Below are positions 42,274 through 50,842 of a stretch of 64,000 nt of DNA, piece after piece. Every line of letters starts with the position of its first letter. Positions within the stretch are counted from its first letter, which is position 1. The DNA is from Nitratireductor sp. (GTDB taxonomy: Bacteria; Pseudomonadota; Alphaproteobacteria; Rhizobiales; Rhizobiaceae): contig JACKJU010000001.1 in the NCBI GenBank assembly GCA_020637805.1, forward strand, positions 124,001 to 188,000, written 5' to 3'. A program made the position numbers and the translations under genes. A model generated the notes under the pieces. It saw only the letters and a list, made by a program, of their open reading frames with translations. It ran no database searches and was not told where the DNA came from.

Positions 42274-42549
42274 TCAGGCGAGCAGTTGAGCAACCAGAGA
42301 TATGATTTTCGAGGCAATCTGGCTTTGATGGTGTCCGCGCTCTTCTTCGGGAGATATAAGTGACAATAACAGGTCGACCATGGACAATATTTCGTCCCTG
42401 TCGGTAGGATTATCGTCAAGAATATCCTGAAGAATAGTGCTGGATTCGCGATCATGAATGCGCAGGGCATTCTCATCATCGGTGTTTATCGCGTCCACGA
42501 TCTTTTTATTGATCTCGCGAAATCGTTCAATTTTGTTGGAGATCGTCAT
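42274..42549 (-). CDS. Hypothetical helical protein
   Basis: A 91-aa frame not assigned to any family. It is rich in Ile, Asp, Glu and Ser with an almost wholly helical look (KIERFREINKKIVDAINTDD, then IHDRESSTILQDILDD, then a hydrophobic C-terminal half). Composition (Asp 13%, Ile 15%) is unlike the GC-driven Ala/Gly/Arg of neighbours. There is no good ribosome-binding site; the nearest is GGA 10 bases before the ATG. It lies in the AT-richer stretch between the two ABC importers. A chance frame cannot be excluded. Confidence 0.5.
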   Translation of the reverse strand: MTISNKIERFREINKKIVDAINTDDENALRIHDRESSTILQDILDDNPTDRDEILSMVDLLLSLISPEEERGHHQSQIASKIISLVAQLLA

Positions 42550-42941
42550 CGGTCAAATCCGTCCAGCCAATCAAGACATTGCCAATGCGCCCGAACATGC
42601 GGCACCGACCAGATCAACTCCCATCCACGATCAGCAGGCAATGCTGTCTTTTATATCGGTGAGGAAGTGTCATCCGATTTAGAACATTAGGATAAATAGG
42701 TTAGGTTAACTCGTACTGCACCTCTATTGATCGTAAAACGAAATCCAAATTTTCATCCATGAGTGAAATCTATCTTATTCTCGATGCAACCGTTTGCCTT
42801 TACTCCGGCAATATCCGTTCAGAATTTGATTAACCAAAGACCGGTACAAAGATGGTGATCATGGGCGTAAGAGCGCCTGCATGAAGCAAGGCCGATGCAT
42901 ACGAACGGTGCGTATCGGCGAGGTAGCTGCGGAAACAGTAA
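42550..42941 (+). other. AT-rich gap with no gene seen
   Basis: About 390 bases between two hypothetical genes read in opposite directions away from each other. It is A/T-rich at 42690-42840 and contains half-sites such as GGTTAAC and ATTAACC but no pair with CtrA spacing. Possible promoters for both flanking frames must lie here. Short frames on the plus strand overlapping the 91-aa gene were judged shadows. Confidence 0.4.
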
Positions 42942-43334
42942 TTGGCAAATCCGATTGAAACTCCAGAATTGGACCGCCACTCCGAATCTTATTTTCTCGG
43001 TTCGGAGTTTGGCGTCTTCTTCGATGGTGCTGCCACGCTGATTTCAGCCAATCTCGACTGCCGTGCGCAATGCCGGCTGATCGAGGTTAACAGAGACAGG
43101 ATCTTCCTGCAGACTCCGGGCGATGTGTCATCGGTCTGCGCTCCAGGCGGAGCGCGCTTCTTCCTTGTGTTTCAGGGAAGGATATTTGACTGCACCCATT
43201 TCTCGCTACATGAGGGGTTGCTGGTTGCACACTGGAGCCGGATATATTTTGTCAGCGGAGTATCCAGAGATCCGCAGAAAGAGATACCCTTGGCTTACGC
43301 GGAACCGGAAAGCCGCGACTGTCGTTCCTGTTGA
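42942..43334 (+). CDS. Hypothetical protein
   Basis: A 130-aa frame with TTG start and no family assignment. The middle (LISANLDCRAQCRLIEVNRD, then IFLQTP, then FFLVFQGRIFDC) alternates hydrophobic and polar residues like a small beta-rich domain. That is reminiscent of PilZ-type folds, but the RxxxR and D/NxSxxG motifs are not evident. There are six Cys, including a C-terminal CRSC. GCGGAAACAG lies 8 bases before the TTG. It is in the same atypical stretch as the 91-aa gene. Considered plausible rather than certain. Confidence 0.4.
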   Translation: MANPIETPELDRHSESYFLGSEFGVFFDGAATLISANLDCRAQCRLIEVNRDRIFLQTPGDVSSVCAPGGARFFLVFQGRIFDCTHFSLHEGLLVAHWSRIYFVSGVSRDPQKEIPLAYAEPESRDCRSC

Positions 43335-43376
43335 GCCGAGCTGCTTCGGGGCCCTTTCAGACAACGGGTGATTGGC

Positions 43377-44153
43377 TTATCCCCCATCTTTTTGCACGGT
43401 GAAGAACAGCCTCCTGAACGGAAACACGACACCTCCGTCCTCCAAGAGAGGATAGACGCCCTCGACGTGGCGATCATAGGCCTTGATCAATGCATCCTGT
43501 TCGCTTGTGTCAAGTACATCGAGTATGGGGCGGGCAAAGGTGGAAACCGTGAACTGCCTAACCGGATGACCAATCTCGACGGATTTCAGCCGCTGGTAGT
43601 AGATCGTCTCCCAAAGCGAAACAGCGCCCAGCGGTTCCAGGATACGGATATACTCGTTACCTGTCAGGATGGACGGTGCCATCGCAGGGTCAAACCGCCC
43701 TGGAAAGAGTTCTGCGACAAGATCAAGCCAAAGTCTTTGCGATTGGGCACTGTTCTGGTTTGGAATCTGTACAGCGAGCCATCCGCCCGGTTCCAGAAAT
43801 GATGTGAGACTTTTCAGCAGCGAGGCGTGATCGGGCAACCAGTGCAGCAAGGCATTGGAATAGATCAGTGCCTGCGACCGTTCAGGTTGCCAACCCGCTG
43901 CATCCCCCAATGAAAGTTCATCATAGCTGCCCGTTGCCCTTGCTTCCGCGAGCATCGCAGGAGAATTGTCAAATCCGGTCAGTTGCCTGCGGGGAAAGCG
44001 GTCTTTCAGAAACCGCCCGACGATCCCGGTACCGCACCCCAGATCGATCACTTCTCCTGCTGGCAGATCGCCGATCCGCATGAGAAGATCCAATGCCGGT
44101 TGCAGTCTTTGGCTAGCGAATTTCGCGTAGCTTGCGGGGTTCCAGTCGTTCAT
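43377..44153 (-). CDS. tam: Trans-aconitate 2-methyltransferase-like SAM methyltransferase
   Basis: A 258-aa class I methyltransferase. Motif I VIDLGCGTGIVGRFL is near residue 34, the acidic residue of motif II is in LTGFDNSPAMLAEA, and the opening NDWNPASYAKFASQRLQPALDLL is the Tam signature. Tam methylates trans-aconitate, a by-product of the citrate cycle that inhibits aconitase. Other small-acid methyltransferases look similar, so the substrate is probable rather than proven. ATG 44153 has GGAGG 5 bases upstream. No obvious operon partner: it is flanked by a hypothetical gene (convergent) and a terminator. Confidence 0.82.
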   Translation of the reverse strand: MNDWNPASYAKFASQRLQPALDLLMRIGDLPAGEVIDLGCGTGIVGRFLKDRFPRRQLTGFDNSPAMLAEARATGSYDELSLGDAAGWQPERSQALIYSNALLHWLPDHASLLKSLTSFLEPGGWLAVQIPNQNSAQSQRLWLDLVAELFPGRFDPAMAPSILTGNEYIRILEPLGAVSLWETIYYQRLKSVEIGHPVRQFTVSTFARPILDVLDTSEQDALIKAYDRHVEGVYPLLEDGGVVFPFRRLFFTVQKDGG

Positions 44154-44212
44154 GCGTGCCTCCTGATGCACGGCAAATTCAACCTATTGAAAATCGTGCT
44201 CAAGGAAAAGAA

Positions 44213-44237
44213 AAAGCCGGGTCGAAAACCCGGCTTT
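44213..44237 (-). terminator. Intrinsic terminator after the FadL gene
   Basis: Perfect 10-bp stem AAAGCCGGGT/ACCCGGCTTT with loop of 5, followed on the minus strand by TTCTTTTCC after a U-rich arm. It lies 26 bases past the FadL-type stop and 60 bases before the tam start. Confidence 0.85.
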
Positions 44238-44262
44238 CAGTCAGTCTGGCAAGCGCGCAATC

Positions 44263-45567
44263 CTAGAAAACGCGCTTCCAGTTTATCGAGAAATCAAACT
44301 GATGCATTTCCAGCTTGATCTTGGAGGCTGTATTCGGTCCCGCCGGTGGTGGTGCGACTTCTATACCGGAGACCGTCGAGGACGGAACATAGATCGCGGC
44401 GAAGTCGATTGAATCGGTTTCGTTGATCTTGTAGGTGCCACCGGCCGTGAAGTGATGCTGGACAACGCCCGGTGCGAGGATGTTCGTGGTCACGTCATTG
44501 CTGCCGACGGGGTTGTTGTTGTAGGCATAACCCACGCGCCAGGTCATCTGGTCGCTCTGTTTCCATTCAAGACCGAATTTCCAGATATCGACGTTGTCCC
44601 AGCCAAACCCCGGGCCGCCGCTTGCACCGTAGAGCTTGCCGGTGATGGTCGGGTTGGAAATGGCGGCCACGCCGTCATAGAAAATTCGGGTCCAGTCGAA
44701 CAGGAAGGTCACGTCCGGCGAAATCTCATAGGCAAGCCCTGCCGTGATGGTCGCGGGGATGTCAAACTTGCCGTGATCGGCAAACAGGCCGGCATATTTC
44801 TTGAATTCCGACATCTCGTACTTGGTGTTGCCGGAAACGGCGATCGTCAGCGCGTCGGTTACCTCGAGCGTGAAACCGCCACGAAGGCCAAGGCCGAAAG
44901 ACCAGTCGTAACCTTCATTCGTCAGCCGGTTGGGCTTGGAAGAAAGGCCGAACATGCCGAATGCGCCGAGACCCTTGGCCTCGAAAGTCTGAATGGCCAC
45001 CGTCGGCGCGATGCCAATCGTCAGCGGACCCATGTTGTAGGCATAGCTTGCCGAAGCGAATGCCTGCAAGAGATCGACACCGGTGTTGCCTGCGCAGAAC
45101 ACGCCCGGTCCCGTCGGGAAGCCTGGTGCCTGGCAACCCGTGCCGCTTGTATAGGTCGTGTTGTTGCCGCCTGCCCCGAATATCGCAAAGTTCATCGCGC
45201 TGTGGTCGTCGATGGGCATGTTGTAGGCAATGTTCGGAATGAGGAAGAAGTTGCGCTCGCTGCGCACTTCTCCGGGCGCGACCAGCCAGGTTCCGGTGGC
45301 GTCATAGCCTCGGAAAGGCATGAATACATCGACGCCGATGTCGAACTCATGGCCAACACCAAAGGCCAGCGCCGGGTTGATTGCTGCAGAGTTTGCATCA
45401 CGCGCCATTGCGACGCCTGTGCCGCCTGCGCCCCGCTGGCTGGCGCTGTAGCCCAGCTGAAACGAACCGGAAGTGGCCAAGGCCTCAGTGGCCACAGAAG
45501 TGCCCAGCATTACTGCGGCAGCTGCAATTACTGCCCGGCCTGAATGGCCAAACCCCATCAATTTCAT
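44263..45567 (-). CDS. FadL/OmpP1/TodX-family outer-membrane transporter
   Basis: A 434-aa outer-membrane beta-barrel of the FadL family that carries long-chain fatty acids or aromatic hydrocarbons across the outer membrane. A signal peptide ends near ATEALA (residue 30). The mature start SGSFQLGYSASQRGAGGTGVAMARDANSAAINPA, in parts, is the FadL hatch region with the conserved NPA near residue 65. Alternating strands and a C-terminal aromatic residue (NWKRVF) fit barrel insertion. The exact ligand is unknown. A 5' hairpin and a palindrome lie upstream; the terminator follows. Single-gene unit. Confidence 0.9.
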   Translation of the reverse strand: MKLMGFGHSGRAVIAAAAVMLGTSVATEALATSGSFQLGYSASQRGAGGTGVAMARDANSAAINPALAFGVGHEFDIGVDVFMPFRGYDATGTWLVAPGEVRSERNFFLIPNIAYNMPIDDHSAMNFAIFGAGGNNTTYTSGTGCQAPGFPTGPGVFCAGNTGVDLLQAFASASYAYNMGPLTIGIAPTVAIQTFEAKGLGAFGMFGLSSKPNRLTNEGYDWSFGLGLRGGFTLEVTDALTIAVSGNTKYEMSEFKKYAGLFADHGKFDIPATITAGLAYEISPDVTFLFDWTRIFYDGVAAISNPTITGKLYGASGGPGFGWDNVDIWKFGLEWKQSDQMTWRVGYAYNNNPVGSNDVTTNILAPGVVQHHFTAGGTYKINETDSIDFAAIYVPSSTVSGIEVAPPPAGPNTASKIKLEMHQFDFSINWKRVF

Positions 45568-45583
45568 AATAGCTCCTCCAAAA

Positions 45584-45612
45584 CGTTGCGAAGGTTCTCA
45601 CCTTTCGCAACG
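45584..45612 (-). promoter_or_regulatory. Hairpin in the FadL mRNA leader
   Basis: CGTTGCGAAGG and CCTTTCGCAACG pair with a single bulged base around a 6-base loop, 17-45 bases before the FadL-type ATG on the minus strand. The ribosome-binding site (GGAGGAGC) is immediately downstream of it. It may influence mRNA stability or translation of this outer-membrane protein; inference only. Confidence 0.4.
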
Positions 45613-45742
45613 GCCCCCAAAGAGGCCTCCCCATATGGATGGATTCATACATTATGATCCATGCATGTGTGGACTATAGCGGAGATTTTGATGCTAGCAA
45701 TCTCAATATGCTTGCGAAACTGGAGTAAAACAGCCTGCATAT

Positions 45743-45758
45743 TGACTGAAATCAGTCA
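45743..45758. promoter_or_regulatory. Palindrome upstream of the FadL-type gene
   Basis: TGACTGA-AA-TCAGTCA, a perfect 7-bp dyad, 176-191 bases upstream of the FadL start and 38 bases from the BMP operon terminator. The shape fits a TetR- or GntR-type operator, such as those of fatty-acid metabolism regulators. No regulator gene is adjacent, so the assignment is inference. Confidence 0.4.
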
Positions 45759-45780
45759 TTTGGGGTCTTTTCAAAAAATT

Positions 45781-45804
45781 CGCCCGGAATGTGACTTCCG
45801 GGCG
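45781..45804 (-). terminator. Intrinsic terminator of the BMP ABC operon
   Basis: Perfect 9-bp stem CGCCCGGAA/TTCCGGGCG with a 6-base loop, followed on the minus strand by AATTTTTTG. It begins 45 bases after the BMP gene stop. Confidence 0.88.
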
Positions 45805-45848
45805 ACACTTGTTGTCATGCCCCTTCACGAAGGGATTGGCATCCAATT

Positions 45849-46919
45849 TTACTGGGGCAGCTTGTCGTCCACGCCCTCGACGTAGAAGTTCATGCCAAGA
45901 AGCGTTCCGTCATCGGAAACTTCGCCTTCCTTGAGCCAGACCGTACCGTCCTGCTTGTTGACCGGACCGGTGAACGGATGAAGTTCGCCTGACTTGATCT
46001 TGGCTTCGGTTGCCTCAGCCATGGCTTTCACGTCGTCAGGCATGTTGGTGTAAGGCGCCATCGTCAGGATGCCGTCCTTGAGGCCGTCCCAAGTCGACTG
46101 ACCACCTTTCCAGGTGCCGTCGATCGCTGCCTTGATCTCCTTGACGTAGTACGGACCCCAAGTGTCCTCGATGGCGGTAAGCTGTGCGTTCGGGCCTGCA
46201 GATATCTGGTCGAACGCCTGGCCGAAGGCCTTGATGCCGCGCTCCTCGGCAACTTGCATCGGGCCGGTTGAGTCGGTGTGCTGTGTGAGGATGTCGACGC
46301 CCTGGTCGATCAGTGCCTTGGCGGCATCGGCTTCCTTGCCGGCGTCAAACCAGCTGTTCACCCAGACGACCTTCAGCTTGAAGTCCGGGTTAACCGAACG
46401 CGCGCCGAGCAGGAAGGCATTGATGCCCATCACCACTTCCGGGATCGGGAATGATGCAATGTAGCCAGCAGTGCCCGTCTTCGACATCTTTCCGGCAATC
46501 TGGCCGATGATGTAGCGGCCTTCATAGAAGCGCGAGTTGTAGGTCGTTACGTTCGGAGCGGTCTTGTAACCGGTGGCGTGTTCAAACTTCACATCCGGGA
46601 ATTTCTCCGCGACTGCAAGCGTTTGATCCATGAAGCCGAACGAGGTCGTGAAGATGATGCCACAGCCGGAACGGGCGAAACGCTCCAGCGCACGCTCTGC
46701 ATCCGGGCCTTCGGGAACGTTTTCGACATAGGCGGTCTCGACCTGGTCGCCGAGTTCCTTGTCGACCATCTGACGGCCGATATCGTGCGCCTGAGTCCAG
46801 CCGCCATCTGTCTTCGAGCCGACATAGATGAAGCAAGCCTTGTACTTGTCGGCAGCAAGTGCGCCACTGGCGACGGTCAGCGCCGCGCTGGCGGCAAGTG
46901 CAAACAGAATTTTTTTCAT
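45849..46919 (-). CDS. BMP-family ABC transporter substrate-binding protein
   Basis: A 356-aa periplasmic binding protein of the basic membrane protein (BMP/PnrA/Med) family. The signal peptide is MKKILFALAASAALTVASG, cleaved after ALA. Family blocks include ACFIYVGSKTDGGWTQAHD, GCGIIFTTSFGFMDQT and the VWVNSWFDAGKEADAAKALI region. Characterised relatives bind purine or pyrimidine nucleosides, or deoxy-nucleobases. The ATG at 46919 has GAGAGGTG upstream. It is the last gene of a four-gene minus-strand operon (ATPase, two permeases, binding protein). Confidence 0.92.
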   Translation of the reverse strand: MKKILFALAASAALTVASGALAADKYKACFIYVGSKTDGGWTQAHDIGRQMVDKELGDQVETAYVENVPEGPDAERALERFARSGCGIIFTTSFGFMDQTLAVAEKFPDVKFEHATGYKTAPNVTTYNSRFYEGRYIIGQIAGKMSKTGTAGYIASFPIPEVVMGINAFLLGARSVNPDFKLKVVWVNSWFDAGKEADAAKALIDQGVDILTQHTDSTGPMQVAEERGIKAFGQAFDQISAGPNAQLTAIEDTWGPYYVKEIKAAIDGTWKGGQSTWDGLKDGILTMAPYTNMPDDVKAMAEATEAKIKSGELHPFTGPVNKQDGTVWLKEGEVSDDGTLLGMNFYVEGVDDKLPQ

Positions 46920-46982
46920 GGATTCACCTCTCTGTTGTTTCACCGGACTACCGGCTACTTGATTGTCTGGATGGTCCGGACA

Positions 46983-47903
46983 CTAGCGATCCGGAACAAA
47001 GGGTTGAGCGAGCGAGGCCGGCGTGTTCATGACCGTAAGCCTCCTGTTCCGGGATATTAGAACAAGAACCACGATTGTCGCCACATATGGCAACGATGAA
47101 AGAAACTGCGACGGAATGCCGAAGCCTAGCGCCTGCGCGTGAAGCTGACCGATCGTCACGGCACCGAACAGATAGGCGCCACCGATTACCCGCCACGGAC
47201 GCCAGGATGCAAAAACGACCAGTGCCAGCGCTATCCAGCCGCGGCCTGCAGTCATGTTCTCCACCCACTGTGGCGTGTAGACCAGCGAAAGATGTGCACC
47301 CGCAAGACCTGCGCACCCACCGCCAAACATGACGGCGAGATAGCGGTATTTGAGCACGTTGATACCGAGGGCATGTGCCGACTTGTGACTGTCACCTATG
47401 GCGCGCAATGTCAGGCCGGTCCGCGTCTTGAACAGGAACCACATCACACCTGCTGTAAGCGCCAGTGAAATATAGAAGAGCGGGTCCTGACCGAATATGA
47501 GCCTTCCCAGCATCGGGATATCGGTGAGCACGGGAATGTCCAGATTTGGCAATCTGATGCCGGCCTGCCCGACGAAATTCTCACCGATCATGCCTGAGAG
47601 ACCAATCCCCAGAAGTGTCAGGGACAAGCCGGTGGCGACCTGGTTGGTAGCAAGGCTGATCGCGAGAAAGCCGAACAGAAGCGACAGTAGCATGCCTGCA
47701 ATGATCGCGGCCAATACGCCTATCCACGGCGAACCGGTCATGAGCGCGGCTGCAAAACCGCACACGGCACCAATCACCATCATGCCCTCGACGCCCAAAT
47801 TCAAGACGCCCGAACGTTCCACCACAAGTTCGCCAATGGCTGCAATCAGCAGAGGAGTCGAGGCTGTGGCAATGGTGAGCAGGATATTCTGAAACATGTC
47901 CAT
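46983..47903 (-). CDS. BMP-associated ABC permease, second (NupC/YufQ-like)
   Basis: A 306-aa permease of the BPD_transp_2 family. Blocks NVIL-type LVVERSGVLNLGVEGMMVIGA near residue 28, LATNQVATGLSLTLLGIGLSG near 95, and TLRAIGDSHKSAHALGI near 190 are those of nucleoside importers of this type. About 8-9 membrane segments. The start was placed at 47903 (MDMFQNILL, AGGGG upstream), 4 bases after the first permease's stop; a frame extension of 16 Arg-rich residues lies inside the previous gene. Functions as a pair with the first permease. Confidence 0.9.
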   Translation of the reverse strand: MDMFQNILLTIATASTPLLIAAIGELVVERSGVLNLGVEGMMVIGAVCGFAAALMTGSPWIGVLAAIIAGMLLSLLFGFLAISLATNQVATGLSLTLLGIGLSGMIGENFVGQAGIRLPNLDIPVLTDIPMLGRLIFGQDPLFYISLALTAGVMWFLFKTRTGLTLRAIGDSHKSAHALGINVLKYRYLAVMFGGGCAGLAGAHLSLVYTPQWVENMTAGRGWIALALVVFASWRPWRVIGGAYLFGAVTIGQLHAQALGFGIPSQFLSSLPYVATIVVLVLISRNRRLTVMNTPASLAQPFVPDR

Positions 47904-47907
47904 GGCG

Positions 47908-49002
47908 TTACCCCTCAGCCGCGGTCTTCGCCGCCGGGTCACCAAAGACAAGACGGATCCGGTAGTGGATCAGTGTGTCGCAACCCAGCACGAAGAAGAG
48001 GATCAACCCCTGGAAGACGCGGGCAACCTTGTCTGAAATACCGAGCGACATTTGTGCGCCCTCTCCGCCCAGATAAGTCAGGGCCAGAACAAGCCCGGCG
48101 GCAATGGTGCCAATCGGGTTTAGGCGTCCAAGAAACGCGACGATGATTGCGGTAAAGCCGTATCCGGGCGAAATGTTTTCACGCAACTGGCCGATTGCCC
48201 CGGAGACCTCCGAAATGCCGGCCAGGCCCGCAAGCCCTCCCGAAAGCAGGAAGGCGAAGAACACCATGCGAGCCGACGAGAAACCCGCAAAGCGCCCTGC
48301 CCTTGGGCTTTCGCCCAGCAGTTTTACCTCGAACCCCTTCAGGGAATACTGCATCATGGCCCAGACGATGACGGCGGCGACGATGGACAGCACGAAGCCC
48401 CAGTGGGCCGCTCCCTGCGCCGGGTCGATTTCCGGCAATCTTGCGGCTGACGGAAAGCGGATCGAGCCGGGGAAATTGTTTCCGTTCGGGTCGCGGAAAA
48501 CACCGCGCGCCAGCCAGTCGAGAAAGAGCTGGGCAACGTAAACCAGCATCAGGCTGGTGAGAATTTCATTGGTATTGAACCGGGTCTTGAGAAGTGCGGG
48601 AATTGCACCGTAAAGCGCGCCGCCGGCGAACCCGAAGATGAGCATCAGCGGCAGGGTCATGAAGTTCTGGAACCCGGGAACCAGGATCGGGATGAGCGAT
48701 CCGGCTATGCCGCCCATGATGAACTGGCCTTCGGCGCCGATATTCCAGTTGTTCGAGCGGTAAGCCACCGACAAGCCGACGGCAATCATGATCAGGGGGC
48801 CTGCCTTGATCGCCAGTTCATGAAGCTGCCAGACCTCGCTTAGCGGCTCGATGAAATAGGTATACAGCGCTGCAAGCGGCGGTTTTCCAAGGAGGGTAAA
48901 AATGATTACCCCGGCAATGAGTGTCAGCAGCAGGGCAAACAGCGGCGAGACTGCCGAAAAGAAGGCCGATTGCTGAGGGCGCTTGATCAATTCGAGCCGC
49001 AT
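47908..49002 (-). CDS. BMP-associated ABC permease, first (YufP-like)
   Basis: A 364-aa permease with roughly 10 membrane segments. Recognisable blocks are AIKAGPLIMIAVGLSVAYRS near residue 65, NIGAEGQFIMGG, RFNTNEILTSLMLVYVAQL, and the coupling region LLGESPRAGRFAGFSSARM. It lies directly after the ATPase with a one-base TGATG overlap. It forms the heterodimeric pore with the second permease. Context favours nucleoside, purine or related uptake. Confidence 0.9.
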   Translation of the reverse strand: MRLELIKRPQQSAFFSAVSPLFALLLTLIAGVIIFTLLGKPPLAALYTYFIEPLSEVWQLHELAIKAGPLIMIAVGLSVAYRSNNWNIGAEGQFIMGGIAGSLIPILVPGFQNFMTLPLMLIFGFAGGALYGAIPALLKTRFNTNEILTSLMLVYVAQLFLDWLARGVFRDPNGNNFPGSIRFPSAARLPEIDPAQGAAHWGFVLSIVAAVIVWAMMQYSLKGFEVKLLGESPRAGRFAGFSSARMVFFAFLLSGGLAGLAGISEVSGAIGQLRENISPGYGFTAIIVAFLGRLNPIGTIAAGLVLALTYLGGEGAQMSLGISDKVARVFQGLILFFVLGCDTLIHYRIRLVFGDPAAKTAAEG

Positions 49003-50606
49003 CAGACCTCCGTCTCTTCCGCAGTCTTTACGTCTTCATATGCCATGTGGCCTGGTTCTGCGCCGCCCATCAGAAGGCCGATCTTCTCGAAAGTCGCCTC
49101 CGCGATCGGGAGCGGAGCCGATATCCGGCCGTCATGCATGACGGCGATTGAATCGGATATCTCGAACAGTTCATCGAGATCCTGGCTGATCACGAGAACC
49201 GCCGAGCCGGACCGTGCCAGTTCGATGATCGCCTGGCGGATGCGCGCCGCAGCGCCTGCATCAACGCCCCATGTGGGCTGGTCGACGATGAGAACCTTGG
49301 GTTTGCGGTCAAGTTCGCGCCCGATCAGGTATTTCTGCAGATTGCCACCCGAGAGTGCTGCGGCCTCGGGATCTTCGCCGCTCTTGCGGACGTCCATCTC
49401 CTTGACGACGCGCTTGCGCGCCGCGGTGACAGCGCTTGTGACAACGTAGCCGAGCGTACCAAGCATTGTCTTGCGGTCGGTGGTGTGGCGCGAAAGCAGC
49501 ATGTTGTCCGAGAGGCTCAGGCCGGGAGCTGCACCGTGACCAAGCCGCTCTTCGGGAACGAAAGCCGCACCGACAAGACGGCGGCCGGAAATGCCCAAAC
49601 GTCCGCAATCAACCTTGTTGAGCCGGACGCTGTCCGACTGGTTCTGCAGTGCCTCGCCCGATACTGCTTCGAAGAATTCGCCCTGGCCGTTTCCGGCCAC
49701 ACCCGCGATTCCAACCACCTCGCCGGCGCGGACTTTCAGGTTGATACCCCGCAAGGGTATCGAGAAAGGCGTGGCAGGCGGGCGATCAAGCGAGTTGATC
49801 TCGATGAGCGGTTCGCCGGGCTCGACAGCCTGTGAAAGCTCGCGGCTGGCATTCTGCACATCGGTGCCAACCATCATGTTGGCAAGCGTTGTGGCCGTTT
49901 CCTCCTGCGGATTGCAGTGCCCTACCACGTTGCCATGGCGCAACACCGTCGCCGTGTCGCAAAGTCTTTTGACTTCGTCCAGCCGGTGGGAAATGTAGAG
50001 AATGGATTTGCCCTCGGCCTTGAGACGCTCAAGGGTCTCGAACATCTTGTTGGCTTCCTGCGGCGTAAGGACCGACGTCGGCTCATCAAGGATAATCAGG
50101 TCCGGCTTCTGCAGCAGGCAGCGAATGATCTCGATGCGCTGGCGCTCACCGACCGAAAGGTCTCCAACCATCGCATCCGGATCGAGCGGCAGACCGTAAT
50201 CGACGGAAAGCCTGCGGGCCGTGTCGGCGATCTGCGAAATAGGCGTGGTGGCATCAAGGGAGAGCGCAATGTTCTCTGCTGCGGTCAATGCTTCGAACAG
50301 CGAGAAATGCTGGAACACCATTCCGATGCCGAGTTTTCGCGCCTCACTTGGCGACGAAATCCGTACTTCCTCGCCCTTCCAGATGATCGAGCCCTCGCTT
50401 GGGTCCAGAACACCGAAAAGCATCTTTACGAGCGTGGACTTGCCAGCGCCGTTCTCTCCGAGAAGTGCGTGAATTTCACCAGGCGCTATAGTCAGATTGA
50501 CGTGATCATTTGCAATCAGCGACCCAAATACCTTCGTGATCCCCCTCACATCAAGAAGCGGGGTGGTGTTGGAAGCGGTAACGGAGTTGTGATCTGCAAT
50601 GCCCAT
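49002..50606 (-). CDS. BMP-associated ABC ATPase (two nucleotide-binding domains)
   Basis: A 534-aa fused ATPase powering the BMP importer. Domain 1 (about residues 10-250) has Walker A GENGAGKST, signature LSVGERQRIEI and Walker B LIILDEPTSVL. Domain 2 (about 270-520) has a degenerate Walker A GVAGNGQGEF, signature LSGGNLQKYLIGRE and Walker B VLIVDQPTWGVD. The degenerate second P-loop is usual in this family (YufO, RbsA). First gene of the operon; the promoter should lie within the 236 bases shared with the HU terminator region. Confidence 0.92.
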   Translation of the reverse strand: MGIADHNSVTASNTTPLLDVRGITKVFGSLIANDHVNLTIAPGEIHALLGENGAGKSTLVKMLFGVLDPSEGSIIWKGEEVRISSPSEARKLGIGMVFQHFSLFEALTAAENIALSLDATTPISQIADTARRLSVDYGLPLDPDAMVGDLSVGERQRIEIIRCLLQKPDLIILDEPTSVLTPQEANKMFETLERLKAEGKSILYISHRLDEVKRLCDTATVLRHGNVVGHCNPQEETATTLANMMVGTDVQNASRELSQAVEPGEPLIEINSLDRPPATPFSIPLRGINLKVRAGEVVGIAGVAGNGQGEFFEAVSGEALQNQSDSVRLNKVDCGRLGISGRRLVGAAFVPEERLGHGAAPGLSLSDNMLLSRHTTDRKTMLGTLGYVVTSAVTAARKRVVKEMDVRKSGEDPEAAALSGGNLQKYLIGRELDRKPKVLIVDQPTWGVDAGAAARIRQAIIELARSGSAVLVISQDLDELFEISDSIAVMHDGRISAPLPIAEATFEKIGLLMGGAEPGHMAYEDVKTAEETEV

Positions 50607-50767
50607 TTCGAGGATAGGACGACAAATAATTCCTCATGTCCAGTGGCGTTACGTTTAAACAACCCGGCGCCCGCCACTTTTTTCACAGGCAGAATACGCT
50701 TGCACGAAATTCGAGCAGGTTGCCTTTTACCGTTGCAATTGCGCGCGCGAATTTCACGCAATGAAAA

Positions 50768-50796
50768 ACCCGCCTCCTGCATCGCAGGAAGCGGGT
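50768..50796 (-). terminator. Intrinsic terminator after HU
   Basis: 13-base arms (ACCCGCTTCCTGC and GCAGGAGGCGGGT, one mismatch) around a 3-base loop, followed on the minus strand by TTTTTC. It lies 47 bases after the HU stop. Confidence 0.88.
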
Positions 50797-50842
50797 CCAT
50801 TCAGTTCCGGTGAACATCCGGCATATGCCGGGAGATACCGGT

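Noticed and set aside
41986..42363. Plus-strand 125-aa frame over the palindrome and hairpin
   Set aside because: It runs through the palindrome and terminator hairpin, partly antisense to the 91-aa frame, with no start site.
44452..45543. Plus-strand 363-aa frame opposite the FadL-type gene
   Set aside because: Arg/Cys/Gly-rich antisense frame without motifs; the opposite strand has a signal peptide and FadL signatures.
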